This document shows positions 6,601-7,272 of a DNA stretch of 7,272 nt, in pieces. The notes below the pieces were generated by a model, which saw nothing but the letters and a program-made list of their open reading frames with translations, was not told the DNA's origin and did no database searches. The stretch's first letter is position 1; each line of letters starts with the position of its first letter. A program made the translations under genes and the position numbers. This DNA comes from Rhodoferax sp. (GTDB lineage: Bacteria > Pseudomonadota > Gammaproteobacteria > Burkholderiales > Burkholderiaceae_C), in NCBI GenBank assembly GCA_021737905.1, contig JAIPDA010000117.1:1-7272 (forward strand). Reading direction: 5' to 3'.

Positions 6601-6807
6601 GCCGGTGCAGAGTCGCGCATGCAAATCGGCTGGGTGATCGTAGGCGGCATGTCGCTGGGCACTGTGTTGACCGTGTTTGTGGTGCCCACCATGTACACCT
6701 TGTTTGCCCGCAAGAAAGTACCGGGTGCCAGCAAGCGCGAGGCGCATGAGGGCCCGGTTGCCGGCGAGCATGGTCACGGCATGGCGGCCGAGGTCATCGC
6801 CAAGTAA
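3634..6807 (+). CDS. RND efflux transporter permease (HAE-1/AcrB-like)
   Basis: This 1057-residue inner-membrane pump exports substrates from periplasm or membrane using the proton gradient, working as a trimer with the adaptor and an outer-membrane channel. The start MQLAEISIRRPVFATVLSLL is typical of the family; an in-frame TTG at 3628 is less likely, and GGGA at 3621-3624 is a modest ribosome binding site. Twelve membrane segments fit: about 12-29, 332-353, 358-380, 388-407, 430-450, 458-484, 541-563, 870-890, 893-914, 923-945, 969-989 and 998-1024. The proton-relay Asp400-Asp401 lies in GLVVDDAIVMLEN (TM4) and Lys936 in GLITKHGILIVEF (TM10), matching AcrB D407/D408/K940. Two large periplasmic loops (about 30-331 and 564-869) hold the porter and docking domains. 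A likely 21-residue insertion precedes TM7 (520-540). The C-terminal tail is hydrophilic and His/Gly-containing. Substrate cannot be told from the sequence; the Asp pair argues against the heavy-metal subfamily. Confidence 0.96.
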   Translation: MQLAEISIRRPVFATVLSLLIVLIGAVSFNRLTVREYPKIDEPVVTVSVRYLGASAEVIETQVTKPLEDSIAGIDGVDVITSISRADQGQISVRFRLEKDADSAAAEVRDRTSRVRNRLPQAIEEPVIAKVEADAFPVIQLAFSSDSLTPLQINDLINRIVKPRLQTVSGVADVRIFGERKYAMRVWLDTDRLAGYKLTTQDVEDAIRRSNLELPAGRIESQQREFSVTSQTNLIRPAQFADIVVKNVNGFPVKIRDVARVQEGPADERTAVRLNGRSAVAVGVVRQATANPLDLSRGVREAIPKLKADLPGDMLIDVANDNSAFIDRSIKNVYVTILEAVLLVALVIFVFLRTLRASIIPIITIPVSLVGTFALMSLAGFSINTLTLLALVLAIGLVVDDAIVMLENIFRHIEEGMDPFSAGIKGAREIGFAIITMTATLVAVYAPLAFTPGRTGRLFIEFALALAGAVVVSGFVALTLTPMMCTKFLRHNPKPNLFDRSMERLLTSVSNGYGNMLRWIVTRRFQPGPNAGFAGMLTSWVLQARWLVLIGMGLIAVAITMIAPTIKQELSPMEDRGVILANINSPDGSTLAYTDRYARAMEKMGQPFKEFDRIFVSAGNPTVAQATMIYRTVDWEDRKRTTMEMARELQPKFASLAGITAFPITPPSLGQGFRERPVSFVIQTSDSYQNLNAAVRQMLDEIAKNPGIVSPDVDLRLNKPELRIDIDRAKAAELGVNVDVVARAVETLLGGRNVTRYKRDAEQFDVIVQTQASNRNTPDDIDRIYVRGRGDAMIPLGALVKVRETVSPRELNHFGQRRSATITANLAGNYSLGEALKFLDQTAAKVLKSGYTTELNGTSREFKKSQGALIIVFGLALVFIFLVLAAQFESFIDPLVIMLSVPLSMIGALIALKWSGGSLNVYSQIGLITLVGLITKHGILIVEFTNQLRAQGMPLIDAVIKAASQRLRPILMTTGAMVLGALPLALATGAGAESRMQIGWVIVGGMSLGTVLTVFVVPTMYTLFARKKVPGASKREAHEGPVAGEHGHGMAAEVIAK

Positions 6808-6826
6808 AGAAGGGTTGTGTGTGAAC

Positions 6827-6851
6827 TGGCGGCGCTTAAATGGCGCCGTCA
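6827..6851. terminator. G+C-rich hairpin between convergent genes (possible terminator)
   Basis: TGGCGGCGC (6827-6835) pairs with GCGCCGTCA (6843-6851), giving 9 bp with one G-T wobble and the 7-base loop TTAAATG. It sits 20 bp after the permease stop and overlaps the minus-strand moeA stop codon (6838-6836). Neither side has a T tract, so classic intrinsic termination is doubtful; it could still slow convergent polymerases or protect mRNA ends. Confidence 0.35.
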
Positions 6852-7272
6852 AACATCATCACGTCAACCAGATCGCCCGCTGCAACATGGCCTTGCCCGT
6901 GGTGCAAAACGATCAGGCCATTGGCCTCGGTCATGGAGCTGAGCACGCCAGAGCCCTGGTTGCCTGTCGTCCTGACCTGCAAGGACCCGTCGGCAGCACT
7001 TGAGACCCAGCCGCGCTGGTACTCGGTTCTGCCGGCTTTTTTGCGCAGCGCTTCCTGGCTGTGGGCCTTCAGAAGCGGGGCGACCTTGTCGGTGCAGCCC
7101 ATCATTTGCAGCAGCGCTGGCCGCACAAAAGCCAAAAATGTGACCATCACCGCCACCGGGTTGCCGGGCAGGCCAAAGAGCACCGCGCCAAGCTCTGCAC
7201 CCGGGCTGGCCGAGATACGACCCACCGCCATGGGCCGGCCCGGCCGCATCGCAATGCGCCAGAAAGCCACAT
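6836..7272 (-). CDS. moeA: Molybdopterin molybdotransferase MoeA, C-terminal part (partial)
   Basis: The frame enters from the right edge and ends at TAA 6838-6836 after 145 visible residues; the start lies outside the window. MoeA inserts molybdate into adenylylated molybdopterin to make active molybdenum cofactor in the cytoplasm. Family landmarks read in order: AFWRIAMRPGRP (counterpart of the E. coli AFWKLAIKPGKP segment), LFGLPGNPVAVMVTF (substrate/molybdate site loop), GRTEYQRG, and TTGNQGSG followed by the C-terminal beta-barrel domain IV (NGLIVLHHGQGHVAAGDLVDV). The alignment to E. coli MoeA is continuous to the end. The gene is convergent with the RND permease, with 28 bp between stop codons, so it is not part of the efflux operon. 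Confidence 0.95.
   Translation of the reverse strand, partial: VAFWRIAMRPGRPMAVGRISASPGAELGAVLFGLPGNPVAVMVTFLAFVRPALLQMMGCTDKVAPLLKAHSQEALRKKAGRTEYQRGWVSSAADGSLQVRTTGNQGSGVLSSMTEANGLIVLHHGQGHVAAGDLVDVMMFDGAI

Overview
The window looks like chromosomal DNA of a Burkholderiales betaproteobacterium, most likely Comamonadaceae (Rhodoferax/Polaromonas-like). I base this on the moderately high G+C, the style of the RNase HI and RND proteins, and the gene neighbourhood. That placement is a judgement from memory of such genomes, not a search. No mobile element, CRISPR array, rRNA or tRNA was seen, and no intergenic stretch exceeds 200 bases.

Layout. (1) 1-291, minus strand: N-terminus of a lipoprotein with a lipobox ending in Cys42 and a Pro/Ala linker, running off the left edge; probably the membrane-bound lytic transglycosylase MltD. 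(2) 292-473: divergent intergenic region with an A10 tract and two antiparallel -35-like hexamers. (3) 474-1274 and 1310-1798, plus strand: a YafS-like methyltransferase-fold protein followed 35 bp later by RNase HI (rnhA); this neighbourhood recalls the mltD-gloB-yafS-rnhA region of enterobacteria. (4) 1799-1968: a 170-bp intergenic region with overlapping inverted repeats that can form alternative hairpins, then a TATAAC -10-like box. (5) 1969-3603 and 3634-6807, plus strand: a two-gene tripartite-efflux operon, periplasmic adaptor (MFP) and RND inner-membrane permease. No outer-membrane channel or local regulator is present, so the TolC-type partner and any repressor must be encoded elsewhere. 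(6) 6836-7272, minus strand: C-terminal part of MoeA (molybdenum cofactor insertion), convergent with the permease and running off the right edge.

The most unusual element is the adaptor. Both arms of its coiled-coil hairpin carry a diverged tandem duplication (26 residues on the ascending arm, 25 on the descending arm), so the hairpin appears to have been lengthened nearly symmetrically around an intact RxxxLxxxxxxS channel-docking tip. The same protein has a Gly-rich N-terminal linker and a roughly 100-residue Ala/Pro/Lys-rich C-terminal tail. The rest of the window is ordinary housekeeping content. I do not see a wholly new system.
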